Positions 17,904 through 28,639 of a stretch of 64,000 bases of DNA are shown here, in pieces. The position numbers and the translations under genes are program-made. Numbering within the stretch: position 1 is the first letter of the stretch; every line of letters starts with the position of its first letter. Below the pieces are notes generated by a model that saw nothing but the letters and a program-made list of their open reading frames with translations, did no database searches and had not been told where the DNA came from. Source of the stretch: an uncultured beta proteobacterium (GTDB taxonomy: Bacteria > Pseudomonadota > Gammaproteobacteria > Burkholderiales > Burkholderiaceae); the NCBI GenBank assembly GCA_903935355.1, contig CAIZRK010000016.1, positions 1-64,000 of the forward strand, in the 5' to 3' direction.

Positions 17904-18323
17904 ATGAAAATATTAATTGGTCTTGCATTTGGCCTTGGCATCAACATCGCTGCAAATGCCCAAAACATACCTACCTTAGCAAAAGTCTATTCTGGCAATA
18001 CCGTTGAAACATCTATTAATGCTTCAAAGAAGAATCCCAAGACCCAAACCCACAATGTGCCCGCTACAGTAACGATCATTAAGCAAGAAGGCCCGCATGT
18101 TGAGTTCATCTATAAAAATGCCAATTATCAGGCCTCTGAAATCGGTACTATTTCTGCAGATGGAAAGATGATGCAAGTAGCCTATCAGGGTGGCTCTGGA
18201 AGCTACAGCATCATTGGGAATAAATTGGTGGGCTGTGGATCTGGGCGTGTCCGTGAAGGTGTATTTAGCCAGTGGATTAATTCTTACTATGCGTGGTGTG
18301 ACGAGATGACTGCAACTAAGTAA
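17904..18323 (+). CDS. small secreted protein, unknown function
   Basis: A signal peptide (MKILIGLAFGLGINIAANAQ) precedes about 119 mature residues rich in beta-strand pattern, with two cysteines near the end (VGCGSGR and YAWCDEM) that could form a disulfide in the periplasm. No domain is recognised. It stands alone and is followed by a strong terminator. The start ATG follows a GGTAGGAACGCT stretch in which AGGA is a plausible ribosome-binding site. Confidence 0.7.
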   Translation: MKILIGLAFGLGINIAANAQNIPTLAKVYSGNTVETSINASKKNPKTQTHNVPATVTIIKQEGPHVEFIYKNANYQASEIGTISADGKMMQVAYQGGSGSYSIIGNKLVGCGSGRVREGVFSQWINSYYAWCDEMTATK

Positions 18324-18360
18324 CGCACCAAAGCAAAGTAGATCGTAGCCTGAGAAAGAA

Positions 18361-18389
18361 AAAGGCGTCCTAGTAACTAGGACGCCTTT
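18361..18389. terminator. strong bidirectional terminator between convergent genes
   Basis: AAAGGCGTCCTAG (18361-18373) and CTAGGACGCCTTT (18377-18389) form a 13-bp perfect stem with a three-base loop. A-rich DNA before it and T-rich DNA after it allow termination in both directions. It serves the secreted-protein gene and the convergent Bax inhibitor-1 gene. Confidence 0.9.
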
Positions 18390-18422
18390 GTTGCATTATG
18401 GCAATGCGAGTTTTTTGTAAAC

Positions 18423-19124
18423 CTAGTCTTTATTACCACCAACGATGCCTAGTAAGGCGAGCAAATTAGTAAAGATGTTGTACACGTCTAGGTAGATAGC
18501 CAAAGTAGCCATAACGTAGTTGGTTTCACCACCGTTAATGACCCGCTGTACATCAACCAAGATGAAGGCGGAGAAGATCCCAATCGCTAGCACCATCACA
18601 GTCAACATCAAGGCTGGCAACTGCAACCAAATGTTTGCCACTGAGGCTACGATCAAAAGCAATACTCCAACCATCAACCATTTACCCATGCCAGCAAAAT
18701 CACTTTTGCTCACTGTAGCAATGGTAGCCATCACAGCAAAAATACTGGCAGTACCACCAAAGGACAGCATGATCAGTGCGGCGCCATTGCTATAACTATT
18801 TAAGGTGTAACCCACTAAACCAGACATCATGATGCCCATAAAGAAGGTAAAGCCTAAAAGCAAAAGCACGCCAATACCCGTTTCTTTATTTTTCTCAATC
18901 GCCCAGAAAAAGCCAAAAGCGATTGCCATAAAGACGATGAAGCCTAGAAATGGGTTGCTTGCCATAAAGTTCAGGCCAAAAGCAACACCGAGCCAAGCAC
19001 CAATGACTGTAGGAATCATGGAGAGTGCCAACAAGGCATAGGTATTACGTAGTACACGATTGCGTACCTGAACTGTGCTGACCGAGCCTGTTTGCCCAAA
19101 GCCGTAAGAGTTAAGATCGCTCAT
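18423..19124 (-). CDS. Bax inhibitor-1/YccA family membrane protein
   Basis: This is a seven-helix inner-membrane protein of the BI-1/YccA/TMBIM family. Residues from VRNRVLRNTYALLALSM through DVQRVINGG to YLDVYNIFTNLLALLG follow the family pattern, with a C-terminal Asp-containing helix typical of pH- or calcium-sensitive members. YccA modulates FtsH in E. coli; a similar role is possible but not shown. The ORF track starts at 19190, but AAGGAG lies six bases ahead of the ATG at 19124 (MSDLNSYGFG), the better start. It converges with the preceding gene. Confidence 0.9.
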   Translation of the reverse strand: MSDLNSYGFGQTGSVSTVQVRNRVLRNTYALLALSMIPTVIGAWLGVAFGLNFMASNPFLGFIVFMAIAFGFFWAIEKNKETGIGVLLLLGFTFFMGIMMSGLVGYTLNSYSNGAALIMLSFGGTASIFAVMATIATVSKSDFAGMGKWLMVGVLLLIVASVANIWLQLPALMLTVMVLAIGIFSAFILVDVQRVINGGETNYVMATLAIYLDVYNIFTNLLALLGIVGGNKD

Positions 19125-19313
19125 ATTGACTCCTTTTTCTAAAGTTGTAACAAGAGCCCACATAGGGCTGTTGACAGTAAGTATAGACAAAATAGGTCAA
19201 TTTCAAGTGCACCCATGAAAAATGCTCAAAAAGACTACCAATCATGGGCTTATGCCCTGTAAATTCAAGGGCTTAGCCACTACTTCAATCAGGGTTAATA
19301 CGGTTAGGCAATG

Positions 19314-19319
19314 TATAAT
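19314..19319 (+). promoter_or_regulatory. candidate -10 box for ndk
   Basis: A perfect TATAAT lies about 112 bases before the ndk start. The -35 region is poor. The leader between it and ndk shows no recognised riboswitch. The rest of 19191-19430 shows nothing I can name. Confidence 0.35.
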
Positions 19320-19430
19320 TCGGGGGTTGTTGTATAGATGGCACGCTATAGGAATCTAGGAAGTACTTTCCAAAGGCCCCAAAAGCTGTCATTTCAACCC
19401 CCACTTTTGAAATTACTACTGGAGTTTTGC

Positions 19431-19856
19431 ATGGCTATTGAACGCACCCTTTCTATTATCAAACCTGATGCTGTAGCTAAAAATGTCATCGGCAAAATTT
19501 ATGACCGTTTTGAATCTGCTGGTTTGAAGATAGCTGCTTCTAGAATGGCACACCTTTCTCAATCTGAAGCTGAGCAGTTCTACTCAGTCCATGCAGAGCG
19601 TCCTTTCTTTAAAGATTTAGTAAGTTTCATGATTTCTGGTCCAGTGATGATTCAAGTTTTGCAGGGTGAAGGCGCTATTGCTAAGAACCGTGACTTAATG
19701 GGTGCTACAGACCCTAAAAAAGCAGATGCTGGCACGATCCGCGCTGATTTTGCGGATAGCATTGATGCTAATGCTGTCCATGGTTCTGATGCTCCTGAAA
19801 CAGCCGCCGTGGAAATCGCTTTCTTTTTCCCTGGCATGAATGTTTTCAATCGTTAA
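19431..19856 (+). CDS. ndk: nucleoside-diphosphate kinase
   Basis: Ndk transfers the gamma-phosphate between nucleoside triphosphates and diphosphates through a phospho-histidine. The active-site segment [12 protein letters not shown] is present, and the start [18 protein letters not shown] is textbook. The 141-aa length is normal. The track's longer start at 19338 is discarded, because GGAG lies six bases before the ATG at 19431. It heads the run ndk-rlmN-ispG-hisS-yfgM-bamB-der. Confidence 0.97.
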   Translation: MAIERTLSIIKPDAVAKNVIGKIYDRFESAGLKIAASRMAHLSQSEAEQFYSVHAERPFFKDLVSFMISGPVMIQVLQGEGAIAKNRDLMGATDPKKADAGTIRADFADSIDANAVHGSDAPETAAVEIAFFFPGMNVFNR

Positions 19857-19890
19857 TTTACAAATCCTATTTAAAGCATAAGTAGGCGCA

Positions 19891-21090
19891 TTGAGCTCCC
19901 CGCGCGTAAATCTCTTAGATTTTGATGCCGACCAAATGGCGGCGTATGTCGCGGGCTTGAACGAAAAGCCCTTTAGGGCTAAGCAACTCCTGCAGTGGAT
20001 ACACCAACGTGGTGTTTCTAATATTAATGACATGAGTGATTTGGCAAAAAGCTTTCGAGCTACTTTGCTAGATAAAGCACAAGTCCTTGCACTTCCTGTA
20101 ATTAAAGATGAGTACGCTAACGACGGCACCCGTAAATGGTTGTTAGATGTTGGCGCTGGTAATGCTGTGGAAACAGTCTTCATTCCTGAAGACGACCGTG
20201 GAACCCTATGTATCTCATCCCAAGCGGGATGTGCGGTGAACTGTCGCTTTTGCTCAACTGGGCGTCAAGGTTTCTCACGTAATCTTACCGCCGGAGAAAT
20301 CATTGGCCAGCTATGGTTTGCTGAGCATTTACTCCGTAATGATCCTTTAGCCGTTCGCCGTATTGAGCAATACCCAACTCCGGGCTGGGAACATACCGGA
20401 CGAGTGATTTCAAATGTGGTGCTGATGGGGATGGGTGAGCCTTTACTCAATTACGATAATGTTGTTACTGCCTTGCGTTTGATGTTAGACGATAAGGCCT
20501 ATGGTTTATCCCGCCGACGCGTCACCGTATCTACCTCTGGTGTCGTGCCAATGATTGATCGTCTGGCACAAGACTGCCCAGTAGCATTAGCAGTATCTTT
20601 GCATGCACCAAACGATGCTTTGCGTGATCAATTAGTACCACTGAATCAAAAATACCCTTTAAAAGAATTACTTGCTGCATGTGAACGCTATTTACCATTT
20701 GCTCCAAGAGATTTTTTAACCTTTGAATATTGCATGCTCGATGGTGTGAATGATTCTGACGCGCAAGCAAAAGAATTAATACGCCTTCTTGCAAACATCA
20801 AGTGCAAAGTAAATCTCATTCCATTTAATCCTTTTCCTGAATCTGGATTAAAGCGTTCACCTCCACAACGTGTCCAAGCGTTTTGCCATATTTTGTTAAA
20901 TGCCGGCATGGTAGCCACGATACGCAAGACGCGCGGTGATGATATTGCCGCTGCTTGTGGTCAATTGGCGGGTGATGTCATTGATCGTACCCGAGTACGT
21001 GAACGCGCTGTGCATGACGCGGACATTATTCCCTCTGCAGAACAGTCTGTTGAGTGGCTTAATAAATTAGATACTCGTTCTGATGAGTAA
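19891..21090 (+). CDS. rlmN: dual-specificity rRNA/tRNA (adenine-C2)-methyltransferase
   Basis: RlmN is a radical-SAM enzyme that methylates C2 of A2503 in 23S rRNA and A37 of some tRNAs. The cluster motif [11 protein letters not shown], the [12 protein letters not shown] motif and the C-terminal cysteine region are present. The start is TTG with only weak AGGCG ahead. It overlaps ispG by eight bases. In E. coli rodZ lies between rlmN and ispG, and pilF-type genes also occur there in relatives; none is present here. Confidence 0.95.
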   Translation: MSSPRVNLLDFDADQMAAYVAGLNEKPFRAKQLLQWIHQRGVSNINDMSDLAKSFRATLLDKAQVLALPVIKDEYANDGTRKWLLDVGAGNAVETVFIPEDDRGTLCISSQAGCAVNCRFCSTGRQGFSRNLTAGEIIGQLWFAEHLLRNDPLAVRRIEQYPTPGWEHTGRVISNVVLMGMGEPLLNYDNVVTALRLMLDDKAYGLSRRRVTVSTSGVVPMIDRLAQDCPVALAVSLHAPNDALRDQLVPLNQKYPLKELLAACERYLPFAPRDFLTFEYCMLDGVNDSDAQAKELIRLLANIKCKVNLIPFNPFPESGLKRSPPQRVQAFCHILLNAGMVATIRKTRGDDIAAACGQLAGDVIDRTRVRERAVHDADIIPSAEQSVEWLNKLDTRSDE

Positions 21091-22351
21091 TTTATCTACC
21101 CATTTAACTCAGTTGCCGCTTGGACCAATCCCTAGGCGGGCGACCCGTCAAGCGACGGTTGTTTGGAAAACCAATGTGATTACGGTTGGTGGAGATGCAC
21201 CAGTTCGGGTTCAGTCGATGACTAATACCGATACTGCTGATGCCATGGGTACTGCTATTCAGGTAAAAGAATTGGCCCGCGCTGGCTCTGAGATGGTACG
21301 AATTACGGTAGATACACCAGCAGCTGCAGCAGCAGTTCCGTATATACGTGAGCAGTTAGATAAGATGGATGTCTTAGTGCCTTTGATTGGTGACTTTCAT
21401 TACAACGGCCACACTTTATTAAGCGACTATCCAGAATGCGCTCAAGCCTTATCTAAATACCGTATTAATCCAGGAAATGTTGGTAAGGGCGCTAAACGCG
21501 ATCCTCAATTTGCGCAGATGATTGAGGCTGCTTGTAAATACGATAAGCCAATTCGGATTGGTGTCAACTGGGGTAGCTTAGATCAAGCGCTTCTAGCTAG
21601 CATCATGGATAGCAATGCTGCTTTGGCGGTACCTAAAACTGCACAAGAGGTAATGATTGAAGCTTTGATTCAGTCGGCCTTGCAGTCTGCAGAAAAAGCA
21701 GTGGAGTTTGGCATGAACCCCAATCAAATCATGCTGTCTTGCAAAGTGAGTAATGTGCAAGATTTAGTGGCCGTTTATCGTGATCTCTCCCGTCGATCAG
21801 ACTATCCCCTACATTTAGGTTTAACCGAAGCAGGGATGGGGAGTAAAGGTATTGTTTCTTCAACAGCTGCGCTGGGGATCTTGCTCCAAGAGGGTATTGG
21901 CGATACTATTCGAGTGTCTTTAACACCAGATCCTGGCGCACCGCGTGAGAATGAAGTGATTGTTGCTCAAGAGATTTTGCAAACTATGGGTTTACGGCAC
22001 TTTACGCCGATGGTGATTGCTTGTCCTGGTTGCGGTCGAACTACCAGTACCACTTTCCAGGAGTTAGCTGCCAATATCCAATCTTATTTGCGTCAACAAA
22101 TGCCCCATTGGAAAAAAACCCATCCTGGCGTGGAAAATATGAATGTTGCTGTCATGGGCTGTATTGTCAATGGCCCTGGAGAAAGTAAGCATGCCAATAT
22201 TGGAATTTCTTTACCTGGAACAGGTGAGGCTCCAGCAGCGCCCGTATTTGTTGACGGCATCAAAGTGAAGACTTTACGTGGTGAGAATATTGCAGAAGAT
22301 TTTCAGGTGATTGTGGATGAATATGTGCGCGTTCATTACTCCCCCAAATAA
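21083..22351 (+). CDS. ispG: 4-hydroxy-3-methylbut-2-enyl-diphosphate synthase
   Basis: IspG (GcpE) reduces the cyclic diphosphate MEcPP to HMBPP in the MEP isoprenoid pathway, using a [4Fe-4S] cluster. The cluster ligands are visible in [11 protein letters not shown] and in [10 protein letters not shown]. The N-terminal TIM barrel begins [20 protein letters not shown]. Length (422 aa) fits the proteobacterial single-insertion type. It overlaps the rlmN stop. Confidence 0.96.
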   Translation: MSNLSTHLTQLPLGPIPRRATRQATVVWKTNVITVGGDAPVRVQSMTNTDTADAMGTAIQVKELARAGSEMVRITVDTPAAAAAVPYIREQLDKMDVLVPLIGDFHYNGHTLLSDYPECAQALSKYRINPGNVGKGAKRDPQFAQMIEAACKYDKPIRIGVNWGSLDQALLASIMDSNAALAVPKTAQEVMIEALIQSALQSAEKAVEFGMNPNQIMLSCKVSNVQDLVAVYRDLSRRSDYPLHLGLTEAGMGSKGIVSSTAALGILLQEGIGDTIRVSLTPDPGAPRENEVIVAQEILQTMGLRHFTPMVIACPGCGRTTSTTFQELAANIQSYLRQQMPHWKKTHPGVENMNVAVMGCIVNGPGESKHANIGISLPGTGEAPAAPVFVDGIKVKTLRGENIAEDFQVIVDEYVRVHYSPK

Positions 22352-22393
22352 TCAACACGAGAAATAAACATCAGAAATCAAGACAAGCAGAAC

Positions 22394-23731
22394 ATGACTG
22401 ATCAGATTAATCCGGTAAAAGTGCAAAAGATGCAGAAGATGCAGAAGATCAATGGCGTGCGGGGCATGAATGATCTCTTGCCAGCAGATGCTGCTCAGTG
22501 GGCTCATCTTGAGAATGTCTTGCGTGATCTCACGCGCGCCTATGGATATGAGTTTTTACGCACCCCGATCGTAGAAGCAACGGCGGTGTTTCAAAGGGGT
22601 ATTGGTGAGGTTACCGATATCGTTGAAAAAGAAATGTATTCCTTTGAAGATCGACTAAATGGTGAGCAACTGACCCTGCGCCCAGAAGGCACTGCTGCCT
22701 TAGTGCGCTCAGTAGTCGAAAATAACTTGCTATACGAAGGACCTAAGCGTCTTTGGTATACCGGTCCAATGTTTCGTCATGAGCGCCCACAGCGCGGCCG
22801 CTATCGCCAGTTTCATCAATTTGGCATTGAAGCCTTAGGGTTTGCTGGTCCTGAGATTGATGCTGAAATCATCTTGATGGGTCAACGCCTGTGGGATGAG
22901 TTAGGCCTTATAGGTGTGCGCCTAGAAATCAACTCCTTAGGGCAAGCTAATGAGCGTGCTGAACACCGCGCTGCACTTGTCACTTATTTTGAGAAGAATG
23001 CCACCCAGTTAGATGAAGATTCACAACGTCGCTTAGTTACTAACCCTTTGCGTATATTGGATTCTAAAAATCTCGCAATGCAAGAGTTGATTGAAGGGGC
23101 GCCTAAGCTCTTGGATTTTTTGGGTGAAGAGTCCCTCAAGCACTTTGATGCTGTACAGGCCTTACTCAAAGCCAACAATATTCCTTGCAAGATCAATCCC
23201 CGCTTAGTGCGCGGTTTAGATTACTACAACCTGACTGTATTTGAATGGATTACCGAAGAACTAGGGGCCCAAGGCACTATTGCTGGCGGCGGTCGTTACG
23301 ACCCCTTAATTGAGCGTATGGGCGGTAAAGCTGCGCCAGCTTGTGGTTGGGCGATGGGCATGGAACGTGTTTTAGAGCTGATGAAAGTTTCTGGTTCTTT
23401 GCCAGAACCTTCGGCTCAGTGTGATGTTTTTGTATTGCACCAGGGAGGGGAAACTTTAACTGCGGCCGTGATTGTTGCAGAGCGGATGCGCAGCGCTGGA
23501 ATTGATGTCATTTTGTTTTGCTCACCTGATGGGCAATCTGCTAGTTTTAAGTCCCAAATGAAGAAGGCTGATAGCAGTGGAGCAGCCTATGCTGTCATTA
23601 TTGGACCTGATGAATTAAGCAAGAACGAAGCCCAGCTAAAAGACCTGCGAGGCAGTGGCCAGCAACGAGCAATACCCCTCGATGGCGTAGTGGAAGCGGT
23701 AATTGATGCTATCGTCGGCGCCACAGAATAG
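22394..23731 (+). CDS. hisS: histidyl-tRNA synthetase
   Basis: This class II synthetase charges tRNA-His. Motif 2 ([18 protein letters not shown]), the His-specific ARGLDYY-like [13 protein letters not shown] and motif 3 (AMGMERV) are intact, followed by an anticodon-binding domain. The ORF has an N-terminal extension of about 18 residues before [11 protein letters not shown], encoded in part by three tandem 9-bp units. A start at one of the internal ATGs is possible. A separate HisZ paralogue lies at 31 kb. Confidence 0.96.
   Translation: MTDQINPVKVQKMQKMQKINGVRGMNDLLPADAAQWAHLENVLRDLTRAYGYEFLRTPIVEATAVFQRGIGEVTDIVEKEMYSFEDRLNGEQLTLRPEGTAALVRSVVENNLLYEGPKRLWYTGPMFRHERPQRGRYRQFHQFGIEALGFAGPEIDAEIILMGQRLWDELGLIGVRLEINSLGQANERAEHRAALVTYFEKNATQLDEDSQRRLVTNPLRILDSKNLAMQELIEGAPKLLDFLGEESLKHFDAVQALLKANNIPCKINPRLVRGLDYYNLTVFEWITEELGAQGTIAGGGRYDPLIERMGGKAAPACGWAMGMERVLELMKVSGSLPEPSAQCDVFVLHQGGETLTAAVIVAERMRSAGIDVILFCSPDGQSASFKSQMKKADSSGAAYAVIIGPDELSKNEAQLKDLRGSGQQRAIPLDGVVEAVIDAIVGATE
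22424..22450 (+). repeat. three 9-bp tandem units in the hisS 5' end
   Basis: CAAAAGATG, CAGAAGATG and CAGAAGATC follow each other in frame and encode the repeated QKM/QKM/QKI. Each of the first two units brings an in-frame ATG. Confidence 0.7.
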
Positions 23732-23791
23732 AATAAGCCTTGTAGTTGCAAATTTCTGATGTAAGTACTGTATTTATTAGCCTGGATTGAC

Positions 23792-24451
23792 ATGCCTTTA
23801 GACCTAGAAGAACAAGAACAGTTAGACCAACTCAAAGCATTTTGGCAAAAGTATCGCAACCTTATTACAGGGCTGATCACTGTTGCTTTATTTGCTTATG
23901 CTGCCTATAGCGGCTATCAATGGTGGCGCAATAGTCAGGCAGCTTCAGCATCCCAGTTATATGAAACTATGATTGGCGCTATTAATAAGGGCGATAAAGC
24001 CCAAACCTTACTAGCTGCCGATGATTTGCAAAAGCAATTTGCGAATACCACTTATGCCGCAATGTCGAGTTTGCTTGCCGCTAAGATTGCCTCAGATGCT
24101 GGTGATACTGCAAAAGCAGTGGACTATTTACGTTGGGGTGCCAAAAACGCCTCAGATGAAGGTTATTTAGCATTGGCTAAATTACGTTTAGCAGCTCAAC
24201 TCATCGAGCGGGGCACGGAAAAGGATTTTTCTGAGGCAGATGCGATTTTGAAAGAAAAGCCAGTCAATGGTTTTGAGGCTTTATGGTTAGAGCGCCGCGG
24301 TGATTGGTATTTGGCTCAGAAGAAAACAATAGAGGCGCGCACTAGTTATGAAGCCGCTTGGAAGCAACTGAATCAGACCAAAGAGTTTCCGGAAGAAGCG
24401 CGTCGCCTTTTAAAGGTTAAATTAGATGCTGTTGGAGGAGTGACTCAGTAA
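23792..24451 (+). CDS. yfgM: YfgM-like tetratricopeptide membrane protein
   Basis: A short cytosolic start rich in Glu/Gln (LDLEEQEQLDQLKAFWQKY) is followed by one transmembrane helix (residues about 24-42) and a periplasmic TPR-like helical domain. YfgM in E. coli is an accessory of the SecYEG translocon acting with periplasmic chaperones. Neighbouring bamB supports a role in envelope protein traffic. The stop overlaps the bamB ATG (TAATG). Confidence 0.88.
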   Translation: MPLDLEEQEQLDQLKAFWQKYRNLITGLITVALFAYAAYSGYQWWRNSQAASASQLYETMIGAINKGDKAQTLLAADDLQKQFANTTYAAMSSLLAAKIASDAGDTAKAVDYLRWGAKNASDEGYLALAKLRLAAQLIERGTEKDFSEADAILKEKPVNGFEALWLERRGDWYLAQKKTIEARTSYEAAWKQLNQTKEFPEEARRLLKVKLDAVGGVTQ

Positions 24452-25605
24452 TGCATGAATACAAAAGGTTAGCAAAACGCGTTGCTACGATGTTAGTCAT
24501 CGGCTCTGCCGTACTGACTCTTGCTGCTTGTTCTGGTGGTTCTCGAGTTCGTAAGCCCGCAGAACTTGTGCCCGTCACTAATCAATTTGATTTAACTCCC
24601 GTATGGTCCACTAGTGTGGGTTCTTCAGAAACCTTTAATTTTCATCCTGCAGTAGCCGGAGATGCGGTTTATGCATCCTCGCATCGGGGTAACTTAGCAA
24701 AAATTGATTTACTGACTGGTAATAAGGTTTGGGAAGTATCTGTACCAGATCGTTTATCCATTGGCCCAGGTTCTGATGGTCGTGTGACTGCAGTGGTCAC
24801 TACTAAAGGCACCGTCTATGCCTATGACGATACTGGCAAACCATTATGGAATGTAAGTGTCGGAAGTGAAGTCTTGTCCGAACCAGTAGTTGCTGGTGGG
24901 GTAGTGATTATTCGGTCTTTAGATAATCGTTTTATTGGTTTAGATGCGCAAACGGGTACCAGAAAGTGGACTTATCAACGCCAACAATCTGCCTTATCTT
25001 TACGGGTTGGTTATGGCATGCTTTCTATTGGCAATGAAGTGATTGTGACGGGCTTTGCGGGCGGACGTTTTGGCATGATTGCCCTTGCAAACGGTGGCCT
25101 CGTTTGGGAAAGCCCGATTTCTTTTCCGAAGGGGTTCTCAGAAATCGAGCGCCTTAATGACGTCACTGCTAAACCGAGTATGGAAGGTGAAATTATTTGT
25201 GCAGTGTCTTATCAAGGCCGAATCGGTTGTGGGCAGGCACGCACGGGTAACTTACTGTGGTTTAAAGACTATTCCAGCTTTACTGGAACTGCGCAAAGCC
25301 CAGACATGGTGTTCTCTTCCAATGAAAGATCTTACGTAACCGCCTTTGCTACCAAGGATGGTAACCAAATTTGGGAAAACACCCAACTTAGTTTTAGAGA
25401 AGTTGGTGAGCCCATGGCAGTAGGCAAAGTATTGTTGTTCGGTGATGCGCAAGGTTATGTGCATGCACTCTCCCAAGCCAATGGAGAAATGCTGGCACGT
25501 ATTAGGCATGATAGTAGTCCCATCACTGCTGCTCCGATTGCGGTGGGTGGCCTTATCTTGATTCAATCTCAAGGTGGAAAACTAGCGGCGTACAGTCCAA
25601 AATGA
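24451..25605 (+). CDS. bamB: outer-membrane assembly lipoprotein BamB
   Basis: The lipobox LTLAACSGG marks a lipoprotein. The rest is an eight-bladed propeller of PQQ-like repeats ([43 protein letters not shown]). BamB supports BamA in folding outer-membrane proteins. It overlaps yfgM upstream and der downstream (ATGA), the conserved yfgM-bamB-der order. Confidence 0.95.
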   Translation: MHEYKRLAKRVATMLVIGSAVLTLAACSGGSRVRKPAELVPVTNQFDLTPVWSTSVGSSETFNFHPAVAGDAVYASSHRGNLAKIDLLTGNKVWEVSVPDRLSIGPGSDGRVTAVVTTKGTVYAYDDTGKPLWNVSVGSEVLSEPVVAGGVVIIRSLDNRFIGLDAQTGTRKWTYQRQQSALSLRVGYGMLSIGNEVIVTGFAGGRFGMIALANGGLVWESPISFPKGFSEIERLNDVTAKPSMEGEIICAVSYQGRIGCGQARTGNLLWFKDYSSFTGTAQSPDMVFSSNERSYVTAFATKDGNQIWENTQLSFREVGEPMAVGKVLLFGDAQGYVHALSQANGEMLARIRHDSSPITAAPIAVGGLILIQSQGGKLAAYSPK

Positions 25606-26966
25606 ACCCAGTTATCACAATCGTTGGTCGCCCTAATGTGGGTAAATCCACACTCTTTAATCGCTTAACGCGTTCACGTGATGCCTTGGTAGCTGATTTT
25701 TCAGGATTAACGAGAGATCGTCACTATGGCAAAGGACGGATTGGTGAGCGCCCCTTTATTTGTGTCGATACCGGCGGATTTGAGCCTGTAGCTAAGACCG
25801 GCATTGTTGCCGAGATGGCTAAGCAAACTAAACAAGCGGTTGCAGAATCTGACATCGTTATTTTCTTAGTAGATGGCCGTTTAGGTATGGCCCCTCAAGA
25901 TCGAGTGATTGCGGATTTTTTACGCAAGACAGGACGCCCGGTTATTTTGGCGGTTAATAAAACAGAAGGTATGCAAGCTGGCATCGTGACAGCTGATTTT
26001 CATGAGCTAGGATTAGGTGAGCCTTTTGCGATCTCATCAGCACACGGGGACGGTGTTAGGAGCCTGATTGATGATGCACTAAATTCATTAGGTATTGCAG
26101 AGCCAGAGCCAGAAGATCTGGTAAGTGATCCTAATCGTCCCATGAAAATTGCTGTGGTGGGTCGACCTAATGTGGGTAAATCAACTCTGATTAATAAATT
26201 AATTGGTGAAGAGCGCGTTATCGCTTTTGATATGCCAGGTACTACACGCGATGCCATTGAAGTGCCATTTGAGCGCAATGGCAAGCCCTACATCTTGGTG
26301 GATACGGCTGGACTGCGCCGTCGTGGCAAAGTATTTGAGGCGATTGAAAAATTTTCAGTAGTAAAAACCTTACAAGCAATTGCGGATTGCAATGTCGTGA
26401 TTTTGATGCTCGATGCCCAGCAAGATATTTCTGAGCAAGACGCCCATATCGCTGGATTTATTGTTGAGGCAGGGCGTGCTTTAGTTGTTGCGGTAAACAA
26501 ATGGGATGGAATTGATAATTACGTTAAAGAGCGTGCCCGTTTAGAGATTGCTCAAAAACTACGTTTCTTGGACTTTGCTAATGTCCACCCTATCTCTGCC
26601 AAAAAAGGCACTGGATTAAAAGAACTCTTTAAGGATGTGGATGCAGCTTATGCTGCAGCAATGGCCAAATTACCAACACCCAAGCTGACCCGTATTTTAG
26701 AGGAGGCGATTGAGCATCAACAACCTAAGCGGGTAGGTATGGGCCGTCCAAAACTACGTTATGCCCACCAAGGGGGCATGAACCCACCGATTGTGGTGAT
26801 TCATGGAACGGCTTTGAGCGGAGTTACTGATAGCTATAAACGTTACCTAGAAGGTCGCTTTAGAGAAGTATTTAAATTGCGTGGAACCCCAATGCGAATT
26901 CAGATGAATACCGCTAAGAACCCTTATGTTGATGCGGATAAGGGTAAAAAAGGCAAAAAGAAGTAA
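25602..26966 (+). CDS. der: ribosome-biogenesis GTPase Der
   Basis: Der (EngA) is a tandem-GTPase needed for 50S assembly. Two P-loops, each GRPNVGKST, lie near residues 8 and 184, with DTGGFEP and DTAGLRR switch II motifs, NKTEG and NKWDG guanine motifs, and a C-terminal KH-like domain. The tail is Lys-rich (GKKGKKK). Length (454 aa) is normal. Confidence 0.97.
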   Translation: MNPVITIVGRPNVGKSTLFNRLTRSRDALVADFSGLTRDRHYGKGRIGERPFICVDTGGFEPVAKTGIVAEMAKQTKQAVAESDIVIFLVDGRLGMAPQDRVIADFLRKTGRPVILAVNKTEGMQAGIVTADFHELGLGEPFAISSAHGDGVRSLIDDALNSLGIAEPEPEDLVSDPNRPMKIAVVGRPNVGKSTLINKLIGEERVIAFDMPGTTRDAIEVPFERNGKPYILVDTAGLRRRGKVFEAIEKFSVVKTLQAIADCNVVILMLDAQQDISEQDAHIAGFIVEAGRALVVAVNKWDGIDNYVKERARLEIAQKLRFLDFANVHPISAKKGTGLKELFKDVDAAYAAAMAKLPTPKLTRILEEAIEHQQPKRVGMGRPKLRYAHQGGMNPPIVVIHGTALSGVTDSYKRYLEGRFREVFKLRGTPMRIQMNTAKNPYVDADKGKKGKKK

Positions 26967-27060
26967 ACAGGCGTACAGTTTTAGGTTAGTACAGGGCAAA
27001 AGGAGCTGATTTTTCTTCTTTAAGCCCACTATGTAAGGCGTGATTAGATGTAACGGTAGT

Positions 27061-27103
27061 CAGTATTTAGTAGTGAGCAGTAATGGCAGTAAATAACAGT
27101 AAA
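27061..27103 (+). repeat. four CAGTA motifs upstream of hfq
   Basis: CAGTA occurs at 27061, 27078, 27087 and 27097 (CAGTATT, CAGTAAT, CAGTAAA, CAGTAAA), the last three spaced 9 and 10 bp, near one helical turn. The 196-bp der-hfq space holds no gene. The motifs could be regulator half-sites or chance. Confidence 0.4.
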
Positions 27104-27162
27104 TGCATTTTTTAAAATAAAAAAAGCAAGACTCCCAAGCAACAAAATGAATAAGGAGCAGT

Positions 27163-27405
27163 ATGAATATCAACAAAATCCAATTACTTCAGGATCCCTT
27201 TCTGAATGCATTGCGCAAAGAGCATGTTCAAGTATCGATCTATCTTGTAAACGGCATTAAGCTTCAGGGCAATATTGAATCTTTTGATCAGTATGTAGTG
27301 CTCTTACGCAATACTGTTACCCAGATGGTTTATAAACACGCAATCTCAACAATCGTGCCATCGCGTGCGATTGATTTCCGTACGGAAGAAACTAGCCCTG
27401 TATAA
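27163..27405 (+). CDS. hfq: RNA chaperone Hfq
   Basis: Hfq is a hexameric Sm-like protein that pairs small RNAs with mRNAs. Sm1 ([19 protein letters not shown]) and Sm2 ([12 protein letters not shown]) are intact, as is the N-terminal [11 protein letters not shown]. Length (80 aa) is typical of beta-proteobacteria, with a short C-tail. AAGGAG precedes the ATG. It heads hfq-hflX-hflK-hflC. Confidence 0.98.
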   Translation: MNINKIQLLQDPFLNALRKEHVQVSIYLVNGIKLQGNIESFDQYVVLLRNTVTQMVYKHAISTIVPSRAIDFRTEETSPV

Positions 27406-28639
27406 AACCGGAGTTGATGCGCCACGTGCCGTTCTCGTTGGAGTCGATACGGGGCGCGAGGATTTTGCAGATAGTATGGCTGAACTAAGCTTGCTAGCAC
27501 AAAGCGCTGGCTCTATTCCGATTGCTAGTGTGATTGCTCGAAAAGGTAAAACTGATCCTGCATTATTTATAGGCTCTGGTAAAGCTAATGAAGTCAAAAA
27601 GATCATGGAAGAGCAAGAGGCCGAACTAGCCATCTTCAATCATCCACTTTCACCTACACAACAAAGAAATTTAGAGCGCCAAATTGGTTTTCATGTAATG
27701 GACCGAACCGGACTGATTTTGGATATTTTTAGCCAAAGAGCCCAAAGCCATATTGGTAAGACCCAAGTGCAGTTGGCGCAGGTGCGCTATCAAATGTCTC
27801 GACTCGTACGAGCTTGGAGTCATTTGGAGCGTCAAAAAGGGGGTATTGGGGTACGGGGCGGCCCTGGTGAAACCCAAATGGAGCTAGATCGACGCATGCT
27901 GGCAACCAAGGCAAAGCGTTTGGAACTAGAGTTGGCTAAACTCCAGCGTCAGCAAAAAACCCAAAGAAGGGCGCGTCATCGTAAGGATGTGTTCTCAGTA
28001 TCTTTGGTTGGCTATACCAATGCCGGTAAATCTACCTTATTTAATGCCCTAACAAAAGCAGGGACATACGCTGCTGACCAGCTCTTTGCTACCTTAGACA
28101 CCACTTCTAGAAGGGTACATTTAGATACCGCAGGCTCTATTGTGGTCTCTGATACGGTTGGATTTATTCGGGAATTGCCTCATCAACTAGTAGAGGCTTT
28201 TAGAGCGACTTTGGATGAAACTATCCACGCTGACCTCATTTTGCATGTGATTGATGCATGCAGTCCAGTTTATCGTGAACAAAAGGCCGAAGTTGAAGCA
28301 GTTTTACGAGAAATTGGGGCTGATGACATCCCTCGAATAGAGGTCATGAACAAAATTGACCAGATGCCCCAGACTTTTTCTAGGGGCGCTCAATTGGAGC
28401 GAGATTCTGATGGAATTCCGAGCCAGGTTTTCCTGTCAGCCAAGACTGGCCTAGGGATTGATTTACTGCGTTTGGCTCTCAGCGAATGCGCACAAATGAC
28501 TGATAGAATAAGGGTCGAACACAACCGTGCCAAGAAGCAACTGGCCCAAGATGAGTTTTTAGCCCCTTTACCTGAACGACCAGAGTCTTCCGAATTTAAT
28601 CCTATTTCTAATCGAACCTATTTATCTAATGACGCGTAA
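27365..28639 (+). CDS. hflX: ribosome-associated GTPase HflX
   Basis: HflX binds 50S/70S ribosomes and splits stalled ones under stress. The N-terminal HflX domain ([25 protein letters not shown]), a coiled-coil linker ([14 protein letters not shown]) and the G domain ([27 protein letters not shown]) are visible. The ORF begins with GTG inside hfq, 41 bases before its stop. No Shine-Dalgarno is seen there, so the exact start is unsure (GTG 27365, TTG 27371 or later). Translation may be coupled to hfq. Confidence 0.93.
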   Translation: MRLISVRKKLALYKTGVDAPRAVLVGVDTGREDFADSMAELSLLAQSAGSIPIASVIARKGKTDPALFIGSGKANEVKKIMEEQEAELAIFNHPLSPTQQRNLERQIGFHVMDRTGLILDIFSQRAQSHIGKTQVQLAQVRYQMSRLVRAWSHLERQKGGIGVRGGPGETQMELDRRMLATKAKRLELELAKLQRQQKTQRRARHRKDVFSVSLVGYTNAGKSTLFNALTKAGTYAADQLFATLDTTSRRVHLDTAGSIVVSDTVGFIRELPHQLVEAFRATLDETIHADLILHVIDACSPVYREQKAEVEAVLREIGADDIPRIEVMNKIDQMPQTFSRGAQLERDSDGIPSQVFLSAKTGLGIDLLRLALSECAQMTDRIRVEHNRAKKQLAQDEFLAPLPERPESSEFNPISNRTYLSNDA

